A stretch of DNA of 64,000 nucleotides from Saccharothrix sp. NRRL B-16314 (GCF_000716595.1 NZ_JNXC01000012.1:186001-250000), one strand, 5' to 3'; shown: positions 8,131-17,478, numbered from the stretch's first letter. Numbers and translations are program-made. Notes: generated from the letters alone by a model not told the origin.

Positions 8131-9912
8131 GTGGGTATCCGGCGGTTCGGCGCGGTCACGGCGGCGATGGCATTGGTGGTGTTGCTCGCGCCCACACCGG
8201 CGCCGGCGCAACAGACGGTCACGTTGAGGGTGGCGATCACCCAGCAGGTCGATTCGCTCAACCCGTTCCTGTCGATCTTCCAGGCGGGCACCGAGGTCGG
8301 CAGGCTGATGTACGACTACCTCACCGCCTACGACGTCAAGGACCAGCGCCCCGTGGAGGGCCTGGCCCACAAGTGGGAGTCGTCCGAGGACCGGCTGACC
8401 TGGACGTTCCACGTGCCCGAGGGCAAGAAGTGGTCCGACGGGCAGCCGATCACGGCCAAGGACGCCGCGTTCACCTACAACCTGATGATGCGCGACGAGG
8501 TCGCGGCCACCGCCAACGGCAGCTTCACCGCCGCCTTCGAGTCCGTCACCGCGACCGACGACCGCACCCTGGTGATCAAGACCAAGCAGCCGCAGGCCAC
8601 CATGCTCGCGCTGGACGTGCCGATCGTCCCCGAGCACGTGTGGTCGAAGGTCACCGACATCGCCGAGTACCGCAACGACCAGACGCCCGTCGTGGGCAGC
8701 GGGCCGTTCGTCCTCGCCGAGTACCGGGCCAACGAGTTCATCCGGTTCAAGGCGAACAAGGACTACTGGCGCGGCGCGCCGAAGTACGACGAGCTCACGT
8801 TCACCTACTACAAGACCTCCGACGCCGCCGTGCAGGCGCTGGGCAAGGGCGAGGTCGACCTGGTCAACCGGATGGGCCCGGCGCAGTTCGACTCGCTCAA
8901 GGACAAGGCCGGCATCACCCGCAACCAGGCGCACGGCCGCCGCTTCAACGAACTCGTGATCAACTCCGGGGCGGCGACCCGCACCGGCGAACCGATCGGC
9001 GACGGCCACCCCGCGCTGAAGGACGTGGTGGTGCGCCGGGCGATCGCCAAGTCGCTCGACCTCGACGCGATCATCAAGCGGGTCAACGGCGGCTACGCGC
9101 AGCGCGGCACCGGCCCCATCCCGCCCGTCTTCGCCGACTACCACCTCAAGCCCGAACCGGCGCACCCCTACGACCCGGCCGCCGCGAACGCCGACCTGGA
9201 CAAGGCGGGCTACGCGCGCGGCGCGGACGGCATCCGCGTCTCGCCCGAGGGCAGGCGGATGGAACTGCGGCTGCTCGGGCACGCCAGCCGCGCCTACGAC
9301 GAGCAGACCGGCGAGTTCGTCAAGCGGTCCCTCGCCGACCTCGGCATCGTCGTCGACGTGCAGATCGTGTCCGACAACCAGCTCAACGAGTCCAGCACCG
9401 CCGGCACGTTCGACCTGGTGTTCTCCGGCTGGGGCACCAACCCCGACCCGGACTTCATCCTGTCCCTGCACACGTGCGACCAGCGGCCCAACGCCGACGG
9501 CAAGGGCGGCACCACGGACACGTTCTTCTGCGACGCCGAGTACGACGCGCTCTACGTCGAGCAGCGCGCCGAGTTCGACCCGGAGAAGCGGCGCGAGCTG
9601 GTCCGGCAGATGCAGCAGCGGTTCTACGACCAGGTCCCCGCGGTGGTCCTCGGCTACGACAACGCGTTGGAGGCCTACCGCAGCGACAAGTTCGCCTCGT
9701 TCCCGGTCCAGCCCGACCCCGGCGGCGTGATCATGGCGCAGAACGGCATGTGGGGCTACTACGGCGCCGTGCCAGCCGCGTCGGCCGGTGAACCCGGCGG
9801 GTCGAACACCGGCCTGATCGTGGGTGTCGTCGGCGGCGCGCTGATCGTGCTCCTGGGCGGCGTGTGGCTGATGAACCGCCGGCGTGGCGCGCGCGCGGAG
9901 GACCGCGAGTGA
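8131..9912 (+). CDS. Peptide ABC transporter substrate-binding protein with C-terminal membrane anchor
   Basis: A 593-residue family-5 solute-binding protein (DppA/OppA type). The N-terminus has a Sec signal (VGIRRFGAVTAAMALVVLLA then APAQQ) without a lipobox Cys. The SBP_bac_5 body starts at VTLRVAITQQVDSLNPFLS and includes LAHKWESSEDRLTWTFHV. The C-terminus ends in a predicted transmembrane helix, GLIVGVVGGALIVLLGGVWLM, followed by NRRRGARAEDRE, so it is probably tethered at its C-terminus instead of by lipid. The GTG start is chosen because AGGAGG lies at 8117-8122 with 8-nt spacing; an ATG at 8098 lacks a site. It heads the transporter operon and overlaps the next gene by GTGA. Confidence 0.92.
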   Translation: MGIRRFGAVTAAMALVVLLAPTPAPAQQTVTLRVAITQQVDSLNPFLSIFQAGTEVGRLMYDYLTAYDVKDQRPVEGLAHKWESSEDRLTWTFHVPEGKKWSDGQPITAKDAAFTYNLMMRDEVAATANGSFTAAFESVTATDDRTLVIKTKQPQATMLALDVPIVPEHVWSKVTDIAEYRNDQTPVVGSGPFVLAEYRANEFIRFKANKDYWRGAPKYDELTFTYYKTSDAAVQALGKGEVDLVNRMGPAQFDSLKDKAGITRNQAHGRRFNELVINSGAATRTGEPIGDGHPALKDVVVRRAIAKSLDLDAIIKRVNGGYAQRGTGPIPPVFADYHLKPEPAHPYDPAAANADLDKAGYARGADGIRVSPEGRRMELRLLGHASRAYDEQTGEFVKRSLADLGIVVDVQIVSDNQLNESSTAGTFDLVFSGWGTNPDPDFILSLHTCDQRPNADGKGGTTDTFFCDAEYDALYVEQRAEFDPEKRRELVRQMQQRFYDQVPAVVLGYDNALEAYRSDKFASFPVQPDPGGVIMAQNGMWGYYGAVPAASAGEPGGSNTGLIVGVVGGALIVLLGGVWLMNRRRGARAEDRE

Positions 9913-10865
9913 TCCGCCACCTGGCGGGCAAGGTCGGCGGCGCGCTGGTCAGCCTGCTGTTCGTGGTGGCCCTGGGTTTCCTGCTGTTCCGGGTGATCCC
10001 CGGCGACCCGGTGGTCGCGATGACGCGCGGCCGTCCGGTCACCGGGGACCAGCTCGCCGAGCTGCGTGCGCGGCTGGGCGTGGACAAGCCGCTGGACGAG
10101 CAGTTCGTGGACTACCTGACCGCGGCCCTGCGGGGCGACTTCGGCACGTCCTACGTCTACAGCCGGCCGGTGATGGAGCTGATCGGCGAACGGATGTGGC
10201 CGACGATCCTGCTGACCGGCACCGCGACCGTGCTGGCGGTGGTGCTCGGGCTGTGGCTGGGCATCCGCGGTGCGTGGCGGCGCGGATCGCGGTCGGACCG
10301 GATCTCCACCGGTGCGGCGCTGGCGCAGTGGGCGATGCCCACGTTCTGGCTGGGGATGCTGCTGTCGCTGGCGACCGGTGACCTGTTCCCCAGCGGCGGC
10401 ATGCGCTACCCGGACACGCCGCCGGACTTCCTGTCCCAGGCGCTGGACGTGGCGCACCACATGGTGCTGCCGTGCCTGACCATGATCGCGGTGGTCTACG
10501 CGCAGTACCTGCTGGTCATGCGGTCCTCGCTGCTGGAGGAGATGCACGCGGACTACCTGACCACGGCGCGGGCGAAGGGGCTGCGGGACGACCTGGTGCG
10601 GCGGCGGCACGCGGTGCCCAACGCGTTGCTGCCGACCGTGACGCTGGTGTTCCTGCACCTGGGTCTGGTGGTGTCGGGGGCGATCACGGTGGAGACGGTG
10701 TTCTCCTGGCCCGGGTTGGGGCTGTTGACCTACGAGGCGTTGACCGGGCCGGACCTGCCGCTGTTGCAGGGCACGTTCGTCGTGCTGGCGGGAGCGGTGA
10801 TCACCATGAACGTGTTCGCGGACCTGCTGTACCGGGTGCTCGACCCGCGGGTGCGTGCGTCGTGA
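9909..10865 (+). CDS. Dipeptide/oligopeptide ABC transporter permease (DppB-like)
   Basis: A 318-residue inner-membrane permease with about six transmembrane helices. It shows the DppB N-terminal pattern FLLFRVIPGDPVVAM, a 'GVDKPLDEQF' block and the EAA loop DYLTTARAKGLRDDLVRRRHAVPNA that contacts the ATPase. GTG overlaps the TGA of the binding-protein gene, and its own stop overlaps the next gene by the same GTGA tetranucleotide. It forms the channel together with the DppC-like subunit. Confidence 0.92.
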   Translation: MIRHLAGKVGGALVSLLFVVALGFLLFRVIPGDPVVAMTRGRPVTGDQLAELRARLGVDKPLDEQFVDYLTAALRGDFGTSYVYSRPVMELIGERMWPTILLTGTATVLAVVLGLWLGIRGAWRRGSRSDRISTGAALAQWAMPTFWLGMLLSLATGDLFPSGGMRYPDTPPDFLSQALDVAHHMVLPCLTMIAVVYAQYLLVMRSSLLEEMHADYLTTARAKGLRDDLVRRRHAVPNALLPTVTLVFLHLGLVVSGAITVETVFSWPGLGLLTYEALTGPDLPLLQGTFVVLAGAVITMNVFADLLYRVLDPRVRAS

Positions 10866-11746
10866 CGGCGATCGTGTGGCAGCGCCGTCGGGCGACGGCG
10901 GGGGCGACGTGGCGTGAGTTCGCGTCGCAGCGGTCCGGGCTGGTCGGGCTGGTCGGGTTGGCCGTGATCGGGGTGCTGGCGGTGCTGGCGCCGTTCGTGA
11001 CCGACCAGTCGGGGCTGGACGTGACGCGGCTGACCGCGTCGCCGTGGGAGCCGCCGTCGTCCTCGAACTGGCTGGGGACCGACCACAACGGGCGTTCGGT
11101 GCTGCTGCTGACGTGGTGGGGCACCCGGATCTCGCTGGTCGTGGGGCTCGCGGCCACCGTGTTGTCGGTGCTGATCGGTACCGTCGTCGGGATCACGGCG
11201 GCGCACTTCGGCGGCTGGGTGTCGGCGGTGCTGATGAGGTTCACCGACTTCTTCCTGGTGCTGCCGTCGCTGGTGCTGGCGATCGCGCTGTCGACCGTGC
11301 TGCCCCGCGGTCTGGGCACGATCGTGCTGGCGATCGGCGTCACGTCGTGGCCCGCGACGGCACGGCTGGTGCGGGCGCAGACGCTGGCGGTGGAGGCGCG
11401 TCCGTTCATCGAGCGCGCCCGAGCGCTGGGCGGCGGCCACGGGCACGTCATCGGCCGCCACGTGCTGCCCGCGGTGCTGCCGCTGGTGTTCGTGAACACG
11501 ACGCTGACGGTGGCGAGCGCCATCGTGGCGGAGTCGACCCTGTCGTTCCTCGGGTTGGGCGATCCGACACGGGTGTCGTGGGGGTCGCTGCTGCACGCGG
11601 CGAACATGCACGGCGCCGTGTCGCAGCGGGCGTGGTGGTTCCTGATTCCGCCGGGGTTGGGCGTGGTGTGCGTGGTGCTGGCGTTCACGCTGTGCGGGCG
11701 GGCGCTGGAGACGGTGCTCAACCCGCGGCTGAAGGGGGAGCGGTGA
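10862..11746 (+). CDS. Dipeptide/oligopeptide ABC transporter permease (DppC-like)
   Basis: A 294-residue second permease. It has the DppC-type N-terminal helix, the periplasmic/extracytoplasmic HxLGTDxxGR-like element seen here as NWLGTDHNGRSVL, and the EAA loop PFIERARALGGGHGHVIGRHVLP. The signature STLSFLGLG is present near the C-terminus. It is coupled by GTGA overlaps on both sides and completes the heterodimeric channel. Confidence 0.92.
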   Translation: MTAIVWQRRRATAGATWREFASQRSGLVGLVGLAVIGVLAVLAPFVTDQSGLDVTRLTASPWEPPSSSNWLGTDHNGRSVLLLTWWGTRISLVVGLAATVLSVLIGTVVGITAAHFGGWVSAVLMRFTDFFLVLPSLVLAIALSTVLPRGLGTIVLAIGVTSWPATARLVRAQTLAVEARPFIERARALGGGHGHVIGRHVLPAVLPLVFVNTTLTVASAIVAESTLSFLGLGDPTRVSWGSLLHAANMHGAVSQRAWWFLIPPGLGVVCVVLAFTLCGRALETVLNPRLKGER

Positions 11747-13338
11747 GCCTGCTGGAGCTGCGGGACCTGAGCGTGCACTACCAGGGTGCGCGGGGCGAGG
11801 TGACGGCCGTCCGGTCGGTGTCGCTCGCGTTGGAGGCCGGGCGGACGCTGGGGTTGGCGGGGGAGTCGGGCTGCGGCAAGTCCACCGTGGCCATGTCCGT
11901 GCTCCGGCTGCTGCCCCGCAACGCCCGCGTCGAGGGGCAGGTGCTGCTCGACGGCGAGGACGTGCAGACCATGTCGTGGGGCCGGCTGCGCGCGGTGCGG
12001 TGGGCGGCGGCGTCGGTGGTGTTCCAGGGTGCGATGCACGCGCTGAACCCGGTGCACCGGGTGGGCGAGCAGATCGCCGAGCCGATGCGGCTGCACGGCG
12101 TGACCGGGTCGGTGTCGGAGCTGCTGGACCAGGTGGAGCTGCCCGCCCGTGCGGCACGGGCCTATCCGCACGAGTTGTCCGGTGGGCAGAAGCAGCGGGT
12201 GATGATCGCGATGGCGCTGGCGTGCGCGCCGCGGCTGGTCATCGCGGACGAGCCGACCACGGCGCTGGACGTGGTGGTGCAGGCGCAGGTGCTGGACGTG
12301 CTCAAGCGGCTGGTGTCCGAGCGGGACATCGGGCTGGTGATGATCAGCCACGACCTGTCGGTGCTGGCGTCGACGTGCGACCGGCTGGCCGTGATGCGGA
12401 ACGGCGAGATCGTCGAGGAGGGTCCGGCGCGGGAGGTGATCGCGTCCCCCACCCACCCGCACACGCAGGCGCTGGCGGCGGCGTTCCCGACCGTGGGCGA
12501 TCCCGCGTCGCGGCACGTCACCCCCGCGGATGCGGAGCCGTCCGGTGCTGCGGACCGGCCGGTGCTGCTGCGCGCGGAGGGTCTGCGCGTGGACTACGGC
12601 TCCACCAAGGCTGTGGCGGGGGTGGACCTGGAGGTGCGGGCCGGGGAGATCGTCGCGCTGGTCGGCCAGTCCGGCTCCGGCAAGACCACCCTCGCCCGGA
12701 CCCTGCTCGGCCTGCAACGACCGACGGCCGGCCGAGTCCTGTTCGAGGGCGCGGAGCTACCCCGCTCCGCGTCGGGCCTGCGCGCCTACCGGCGGCAGGT
12801 GCAGCTGGTGTTGCAGGACCCGACGAGCGCGCTGAACCCCCGGCACTCGGTGTACGAGGCGGTGGCCGAGGGTCTGCGCATCCACCGGGTCGACGGTGAC
12901 GAGGCGGAACGGGTCGCCGAGGCGTTGTCCCATGCGGAGTTGCGCCCGCCGGAGCTGTTCTTCAGCTCCCTGCCGCACGAGTTGTCGGGTGGGCAGCGGC
13001 AGCGGGTGGTGATCGCCGGCGCGCTGGCGCTGGGGCCGCGGCTGCTGATCGCGGACGAGCCGGTGGCGTCGCTGGACGCGTCGGTGCGCGGGGAGATCCT
13101 GGCGTTGCTGCTCCGGTTGCGCCGCGACCTCGGCCTGGCGGCGTTGGTGATCACGCACGATCTGGGGTTGGCGTGGACGATCGCCGACCGGGTGGCGGTG
13201 ATGTACCGGGGTGAGCTGGTCGAACAGGGCACCGTGGAGCAGGTGCTCCTGTCGCCGCAGCACGAGTACACCCGCACGCTGCTGGCCGCAGTCCCCCATC
13301 ACGGCGTCCCCGAACCGGACCGGACCGGCACACCGTAA
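11743..13338 (+). CDS. Fused dual ATPase of the dipeptide transporter (DppD-DppF type)
   Basis: A 531-residue protein carrying two complete ABC ATPase domains, equivalent to DppD and DppF fused in one chain. Domain 1 has Walker A GESGCGKST, signature LSGGQKQR and Walker B RLVIADEPTTALD. Domain 2 has Walker A GQSGSGKTT, signature LSGGQRQR and Walker B RLLIADEPVASLD. All catalytic motifs look intact. It is the last gene of the four-gene transporter unit. Fused ATPases of this type are common in actinomycetes. Confidence 0.93.
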   Translation: MSLLELRDLSVHYQGARGEVTAVRSVSLALEAGRTLGLAGESGCGKSTVAMSVLRLLPRNARVEGQVLLDGEDVQTMSWGRLRAVRWAAASVVFQGAMHALNPVHRVGEQIAEPMRLHGVTGSVSELLDQVELPARAARAYPHELSGGQKQRVMIAMALACAPRLVIADEPTTALDVVVQAQVLDVLKRLVSERDIGLVMISHDLSVLASTCDRLAVMRNGEIVEEGPAREVIASPTHPHTQALAAAFPTVGDPASRHVTPADAEPSGAADRPVLLRAEGLRVDYGSTKAVAGVDLEVRAGEIVALVGQSGSGKTTLARTLLGLQRPTAGRVLFEGAELPRSASGLRAYRRQVQLVLQDPTSALNPRHSVYEAVAEGLRIHRVDGDEAERVAEALSHAELRPPELFFSSLPHELSGGQRQRVVIAGALALGPRLLIADEPVASLDASVRGEILALLLRLRRDLGLAALVITHDLGLAWTIADRVAVMYRGELVEQGTVEQVLLSPQHEYTRTLLAAVPHHGVPEPDRTGTP

Positions 13339-13482
13339 CGCTCACACGCCTCTACTCCACCGGGAGGAATCGACGTTTCGATCGGGTGATCCGACTTTCG
13401 ATCGAGGCGGCCTTGATGTGTCGATGCACCATAGTCGGCCGTACCGGGCCGTCCCGGTTGTCGAGATCAAGGGGAGTCGGAC

Positions 13483-14016
13483 ATGATCGCCCAACTTCAG
13501 CAGCGGAAGTTCGAGCAGCACTTCGACAGGTACGACCGCAACGGCGACGAGGTCATCGACCAATCGGACATCGACGGCCTGGTCCAGGGCTGGTGCGTCG
13601 GTTTCGGCGTTCAACCCGGCTCGGAGCAGTGGCGGCGCGTCACCAAGCTCGCCAACAGGTTCTGGCAGATGCTCGACGGGCATCTCGACGCCGACGGCGA
13701 CAAGGTGATCACCAAGGAGGAGTGGGTGGCGGCACACGACAACCCCGACTTCGTCGAGAAGGTCGCCATGCCGCTGGCGCAGGCCACCTTCGAGCTCGGC
13801 GACACCGACGAGGACGGCCGCGTGTCGCTCAACGAGTGGATGACCCTCCAGGCGTGCGCCAGGGTCGGCCAGATCGAGGCGCTGGAGGCGTTCCAGGCGC
13901 TCGACAACGACGGGGACGGGTTCGTCACCGCGGACGAGCACGCGGCGGCGATCCGCGAGTTCTACCTGAGCACCGACGCGAACTCCGCCGGCAACCGGTT
14001 GGCGGGCCGGATCTAG
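13483..14016 (+). CDS. Calerythrin-like EF-hand calcium-binding protein
   Basis: A 177-residue cytosolic protein with four EF-hand loops. These are DRNGDEVIDQSD near residue 18, DADGDKVITKEE near 67, DTDEDGRVSLNE near 105 and DNDGDGFVTADE near 138. Loops 2-4 have full acidic ligands; the first has Glu instead of Gly at position 6 and Asp at position 12. Length and organisation match calerythrin of Saccharopolyspora erythraea (177 residues), a sarcoplasmic-type Ca2+ buffer or sensor. The start is supported by AAGGGGA at 13469-13475. Upstream are two direct copies of TTTCGATCG at 13376 and 13396, 20 bp apart, which may bind a regulator. Confidence 0.9.
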   Translation: MIAQLQQRKFEQHFDRYDRNGDEVIDQSDIDGLVQGWCVGFGVQPGSEQWRRVTKLANRFWQMLDGHLDADGDKVITKEEWVAAHDNPDFVEKVAMPLAQATFELGDTDEDGRVSLNEWMTLQACARVGQIEALEAFQALDNDGDGFVTADEHAAAIREFYLSTDANSAGNRLAGRI

Positions 14017-14186
14017 CACCGCTTTTCGGAACGTCGACCCGATGATCGGTCTGGTGGCCGGCGCAACTGGGCACAGTGGACGTGCGGGCGGTCAACGAGG
14101 CGGTTCCGGCACCTGAATCCGCCGGCCCCGCCGCCCGCACGTCCCTCGACAGAAAACACTCTGTTGCCCATTCGACCGGAATATCG

Positions 14187-14558
14187 TCATTCGGCCGGAA
14201 CGTCGCCCGGAACGACCAGGCCGCCGCCGACCTCGTGCTGCCACCGGGCATCGACCAGGTCGCCGCTGTGCTCCTCGGCCCACGCCGCCAGCGCCCGAAC
14301 CGGCGCGAGCAGCGACCGGCCGAGCCCGGTCAGCTCGTACCGGCCGTCGACCGCGACCAGCAGCCCGTTCCCGCGCAGCCGCGCCAGCGTCTGCGTGAGC
14401 ATCTTGTTGCTGATGCCGCCGATCCGCTCCAGCAGCTCGCCGTAGCGCAGCGGCTTCTCACCGAGGGCGACGACCACCACGACCGACCAGGTGTGCCCGA
14501 TGACCTCGAGGGTCGTGCGGGCGGGGCAGTCGGCCAGGAACACGTCGTAGTCGCTCAC
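14187..14558 (-). CDS. HxlR-family regulator
   Basis: A 123-residue HxlR/MarR-like winged-helix regulator. It has the conserved N-terminal Cys in ADCPARTTLEVIGHTWS and the recognition segment GGISNKMLTQTLARLRGNGLL. Family members sense electrophiles or redox state through this Cys. It starts at GTG only 3 bp after the stop of the acyl-CoA dehydrogenase gene, so it is probably the last gene of that operon. The 170 bp beyond its stop, toward the calerythrin-like gene, hold nothing I recognise. Confidence 0.88.
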   Translation of the reverse strand: MSDYDVFLADCPARTTLEVIGHTWSVVVVVALGEKPLRYGELLERIGGISNKMLTQTLARLRGNGLLVAVDGRYELTGLGRSLLAPVRALAAWAEEHSGDLVDARWQHEVGGGLVVPGDVPAE

Positions 14559-14561
14559 CCG

Positions 14562-15773
14562 TCACAGATACCGCTTGAGCTCCCGCTTCGCCAGCGACAT
14601 CCGGTGCACCTCGTCCGGCCCGTCGGCCAGCCGCAGCGTGCGCGCCGCCGCCCACAGCTCCGCCAGCGGGAAGTCCTGGCCCACGCCGCCCGCGCCGTGC
14701 GCCTGGATCGCCTTGTCCAACACCCACTCCGCCATGATCGGCGTGCCGATCTTGATGGCCTGGATCTCCGTGTGCGCGCCCTTGTTGCCGACGGTGTCCA
14801 TCAGCCACGCCGTCTTGAGCACCAGCAGCCGGGCCTGCTCGATGCGGACCCGCGACTCGGCGATCCACTCCTGCACCACGCCCTGACGGGCGATCGGCCC
14901 GCCGAACGCGACCCGTGAGATCACACGGCGGCACATCAGCTCCAGCGCGCGCTCGGCGATGCCGATCAACCGCATGCAGTGGTGGATGCGACCTGGGCCG
15001 AGGCGGGCCTGGGCGATCGCGAAGCCCTCGCCCTCGCCGGCGATGAGGTTCTCCGCGGGCACCCGCACGTTGTCGAACACGATCTCCGCGTGGCCGCCGT
15101 GCGAGGCGTCGGTGTAGCCGAACACGTGCATGCCGCGCTTGACCTGCACACCGGGCGTGTCGCGCGGCACGAGGATCATGGCCTGCTGGCGGTGCCGTTC
15201 GGCGTCGGGGTCGGTCTTGCCCATCACGATGAAGATCGCGCAGTTCGGGTTCATCGCGCCCGACGACCACCACTTGCGGCCGTTGACGACGTACTCGTCG
15301 CCGTCGCGCACGATGCTGGTGGCGATGTTGGTGGCGTCGGAGGACGCGACGTCGGGTTCGGTCATGCAGAACGCGGAGCGGATCTCGCCGTCCAGCAGGG
15401 GCCGCAGCCACTGCTTCTTCTGCTCCTCGGTGCCGAACATCGTCAGCACCTCCATGTTCCCGGTGTCCGGCGCGGCGCAGTTGAGCGCTTCGGGCGCCAG
15501 GTGCGGGCTGCGGCCCGTGATCTCGGCCAGCGGCGCGTACTGGAGGTTCGTCAGCCCGCCACCGTGCTCGGGATCGGGCAGGAACAGGTTCCACAGGCCC
15601 TGCCTGCGCGCCTCGGCCTTGAGCTCTTCGAGGACGGGCGGCCGGGCCCACGGGTCCTCCGCGTCGTGGAGCTGCTGCTCGGCGACCGGCTCGGCGGGGT
15701 ACACGAACTCGTCCATGAACCGCAGCAGCTTGTCGCGCAGTTCCTCGGTCTTGGCGTCGTAGGCGAAGTCCAT
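14562..15773 (-). CDS. Acyl-CoA dehydrogenase (ACAD10/11-type operon)
   Basis: A 403-residue FAD acyl-CoA dehydrogenase. It begins [20 protein letters not shown], has the FAD/substrate segments [16 protein letters not shown] and [15 protein letters not shown], and ends with [14 protein letters not shown]. The insert and C-terminus resemble the ACAD10/11 subfamily. Its ATG overlaps the stop of the upstream kinase-like gene by one base. With that gene and the HAD gene it reproduces the parts of mammalian ACAD10, which acts in catabolism of 4-hydroxy fatty acids via 4-phospho-acyl-CoA. That role is inferred here. Confidence 0.9.
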   Translation of the reverse strand: MDFAYDAKTEELRDKLLRFMDEFVYPAEPVAEQQLHDAEDPWARPPVLEELKAEARRQGLWNLFLPDPEHGGGLTNLQYAPLAEITGRSPHLAPEALNCAAPDTGNMEVLTMFGTEEQKKQWLRPLLDGEIRSAFCMTEPDVASSDATNIATSIVRDGDEYVVNGRKWWSSGAMNPNCAIFIVMGKTDPDAERHRQQAMILVPRDTPGVQVKRGMHVFGYTDASHGGHAEIVFDNVRVPAENLIAGEGEGFAIAQARLGPGRIHHCMRLIGIAERALELMCRRVISRVAFGGPIARQGVVQEWIAESRVRIEQARLLVLKTAWLMDTVGNKGAHTEIQAIKIGTPIMAEWVLDKAIQAHGAGGVGQDFPLAELWAAARTLRLADGPDEVHRMSLAKRELKRYL

Positions 15774-16780
15774 CAGTGCTCCCCTGAGGTCGCGGCGAGT
15801 CCCTGCCGGACCAGCGGCAGGGTGAGGTGGCCGATCGTGTCGAACCCCGCTCCCACGGTCTTGCCGTGGGTGAAGCGGAAGTGGATGCCTTCGAGGATCA
15901 CGGCGAGCTTGAAGTACGCGAACGCCGTGTACCAGGCGAGACCGCTGACGTCGGCGCCGCTGCGCTCGGCGTAGCGGCGCACCAGCTCGTCGGGGCCGGC
16001 GAACCCCGGAAGGGTGGGCACGGTGCCGGTGATCGGGTCCTCGTCGCGCCCGCCGACGCCGTTCCAGTACACGCACAGCAGGCCGACGTCGGCGAGCGGG
16101 TCGCCCAACGTGGCCATCTCCCAGTCCAGGACCGCGCTGATGTCGAGCGGGTCCTCGGTGACCAGCACGTTGTCCAGCCGGTAATCGCCGTGCACGATCG
16201 TGGCGCGACCGGAGACCGGGACGGTGTCGGCGAGGCGGTCGCGCAGGTCGTCGATGCCGGGCAGGTCACGGGTGCGGGACGCCTCCAGCTGCTTGCCCCA
16301 GCGGGAGACCTGGCGTTCGAGGAACCCGTCCGGCCGGCCGAAGTCGCCGAGACCGACCGCCTTCGGGTCGACCGCGTGCAGGTCGGCGAGCACGTCGACC
16401 AGCCTTTCGGACAGCGCCTTCGCCTTGTCCGGGGTCATCCACGGGCACTGGTCGCGGTGCCGCAGCGCCGCGCCGGGGACCTCTTCCATCAGGTAGAACG
16501 GCGCGCCGATGACGTCGGTGTCCTCGCACAGCAGCTCGACCTCCGGCACCGGCACGGCGGTGTCGGCGAGCGCCTTGATCACCCGGTGTTCGCGGGCCAT
16601 GTCGTGCGCGGTGGCCAGCACGTGGCCCAGCGGCGGGCGGCGCAGGACCCAGCGGCGGGTGCCGTCGGTGACCCGGTAGGTGAGGTTGGAACGGCCGCCG
16701 GGGATCAGTTCGCCGGTCAGGGGGGCGGTGCCGAGGTAGGTGGCGAGCCGGTCGAGGTCCAGGCCCGGCAGTCCGGTCAT
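15773..16780 (-). CDS. APH-fold kinase (ACAD10/11, LvaA-like)
   Basis: A 335-residue phosphotransferase of the aminoglycoside-phosphotransferase fold. It has the G-loop [11 protein letters not shown] near residue 29, the VLRRPP lysine-loop region, catalytic [11 protein letters not shown] near 195, and the metal-binding [15 protein letters not shown]. In mammalian ACAD10/11 and in Pseudomonas LvaA this domain phosphorylates the 4-hydroxyl of 4-hydroxyacyl-CoA. The operon context with an acyl-CoA dehydrogenase makes that role likelier than drug resistance. Its ATG overlaps the HAD stop (ATGA), and its stop overlaps the dehydrogenase start. Confidence 0.88.
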   Translation of the reverse strand: MTGLPGLDLDRLATYLGTAPLTGELIPGGRSNLTYRVTDGTRRWVLRRPPLGHVLATAHDMAREHRVIKALADTAVPVPEVELLCEDTDVIGAPFYLMEEVPGAALRHRDQCPWMTPDKAKALSERLVDVLADLHAVDPKAVGLGDFGRPDGFLERQVSRWGKQLEASRTRDLPGIDDLRDRLADTVPVSGRATIVHGDYRLDNVLVTEDPLDISAVLDWEMATLGDPLADVGLLCVYWNGVGGRDEDPITGTVPTLPGFAGPDELVRRYAERSGADVSGLAWYTAFAYFKLAVILEGIHFRFTHGKTVGAGFDTIGHLTLPLVRQGLAATSGEH

Positions 16781-17418
16781 GCGGCGGCTCCCTGGAGCTG
16801 GGCGATCACGGCGCGCGTGGTGTCGGCGTCGGTGTGGAGGTGAGCGTGCAGGCCGACCGCCTTCGCCCCTTCGACGTTGACCGGCGCGTCGTCGAAGAAC
16901 ACGCACCGGTGGGCGGGCAGGCCGATCTGGTCGAGGGTGTGCCGGAAGATGGCCGGGTCCGGTTTGCGCAGGCCGACCCGGCCGCTGATCACGATGGTGT
17001 CGAACAGTTCCAGCAGGAGGTCTTCGGGGTAGCCCTCGCCCCAGCTGTTGGACAGCAGGACGGTGCGCAGGCCGTCGGCGCGCAGTTCGCGGACCAGGTC
17101 GACCATCTTCGGGTCGGGGTGGGCGCTGCCGAACATGCGGCGCAGCAGGCCTGCCGACGCCACCTCCCGCCCGTCGAGGGTGACGAGCTCGGCGGCCAGG
17201 AGCGATTCGAACTCCGCGGTCGTCAGCTCGCCGGTCTCCAGGCGGAACACGGGGTTGTCCGGGGCCGCCCGCCGACCCATCCAGTTCCGCATGGTCTCGC
17301 CGTAGCGGGCCCGGTCGATGTTGTCCGACGTCAGCCAGTCCTCGATGAAGGCGGGCACGGAGACCGTGAGCACGCCACCCCAGTCCAGCACCACCGCGTC
17401 GATGCGCCGTTCTTCCAC
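16777..17418 (-). CDS. HAD-IA hydrolase (ACAD10/epoxide-hydrolase N-domain type)
   Basis: A 213-residue haloacid-dehalogenase-like hydrolase. Motif I is VVLDWGGVL with Gly at the second acidic position, as in the soluble epoxide hydrolase N-terminal phosphatase and ACAD10. Motif II is VLLSNS, the motif III lysine is in GLRKPDP, and motif IV is CVFFDDAPVNVEGA. I choose GTG 17418 (VEERRIDAVVLDW), which sits 10 bp after a perfect palindrome; upstream in-frame codons would put that operator inside the gene. It is the first gene of the HAD-kinase-dehydrogenase-HxlR unit. Confidence 0.85.
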   Translation of the reverse strand: MEERRIDAVVLDWGGVLTVSVPAFIEDWLTSDNIDRARYGETMRNWMGRRAAPDNPVFRLETGELTTAEFESLLAAELVTLDGREVASAGLLRRMFGSAHPDPKMVDLVRELRADGLRTVLLSNSWGEGYPEDLLLELFDTIVISGRVGLRKPDPAIFRHTLDQIGLPAHRCVFFDDAPVNVEGAKAVGLHAHLHTDADTTRAVIAQLQGAAA

Positions 17419-17428
17419 GTCGAGAGGG

Positions 17429-17444
17429 TACCGACCGGTCGGTA
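17429..17444. promoter_or_regulatory. Perfect 16-bp palindrome, TetR-type operator
   Basis: TACCGACCGGTCGGTA reads identically on both strands and ends 10 bp upstream of the HAD start codon. The ACCGACCGGTCGGT core is typical of TetR-family sites controlling acyl-CoA metabolism in actinobacteria. No TetR gene is adjacent; the two in this window lie far away at 0.9 and 33 kb. The regulator is therefore probably encoded elsewhere. Confidence 0.7.
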
Positions 17445-17478
17445 TGTAGGCAACCCGCCACGCCGGCACAGCCCTTCA

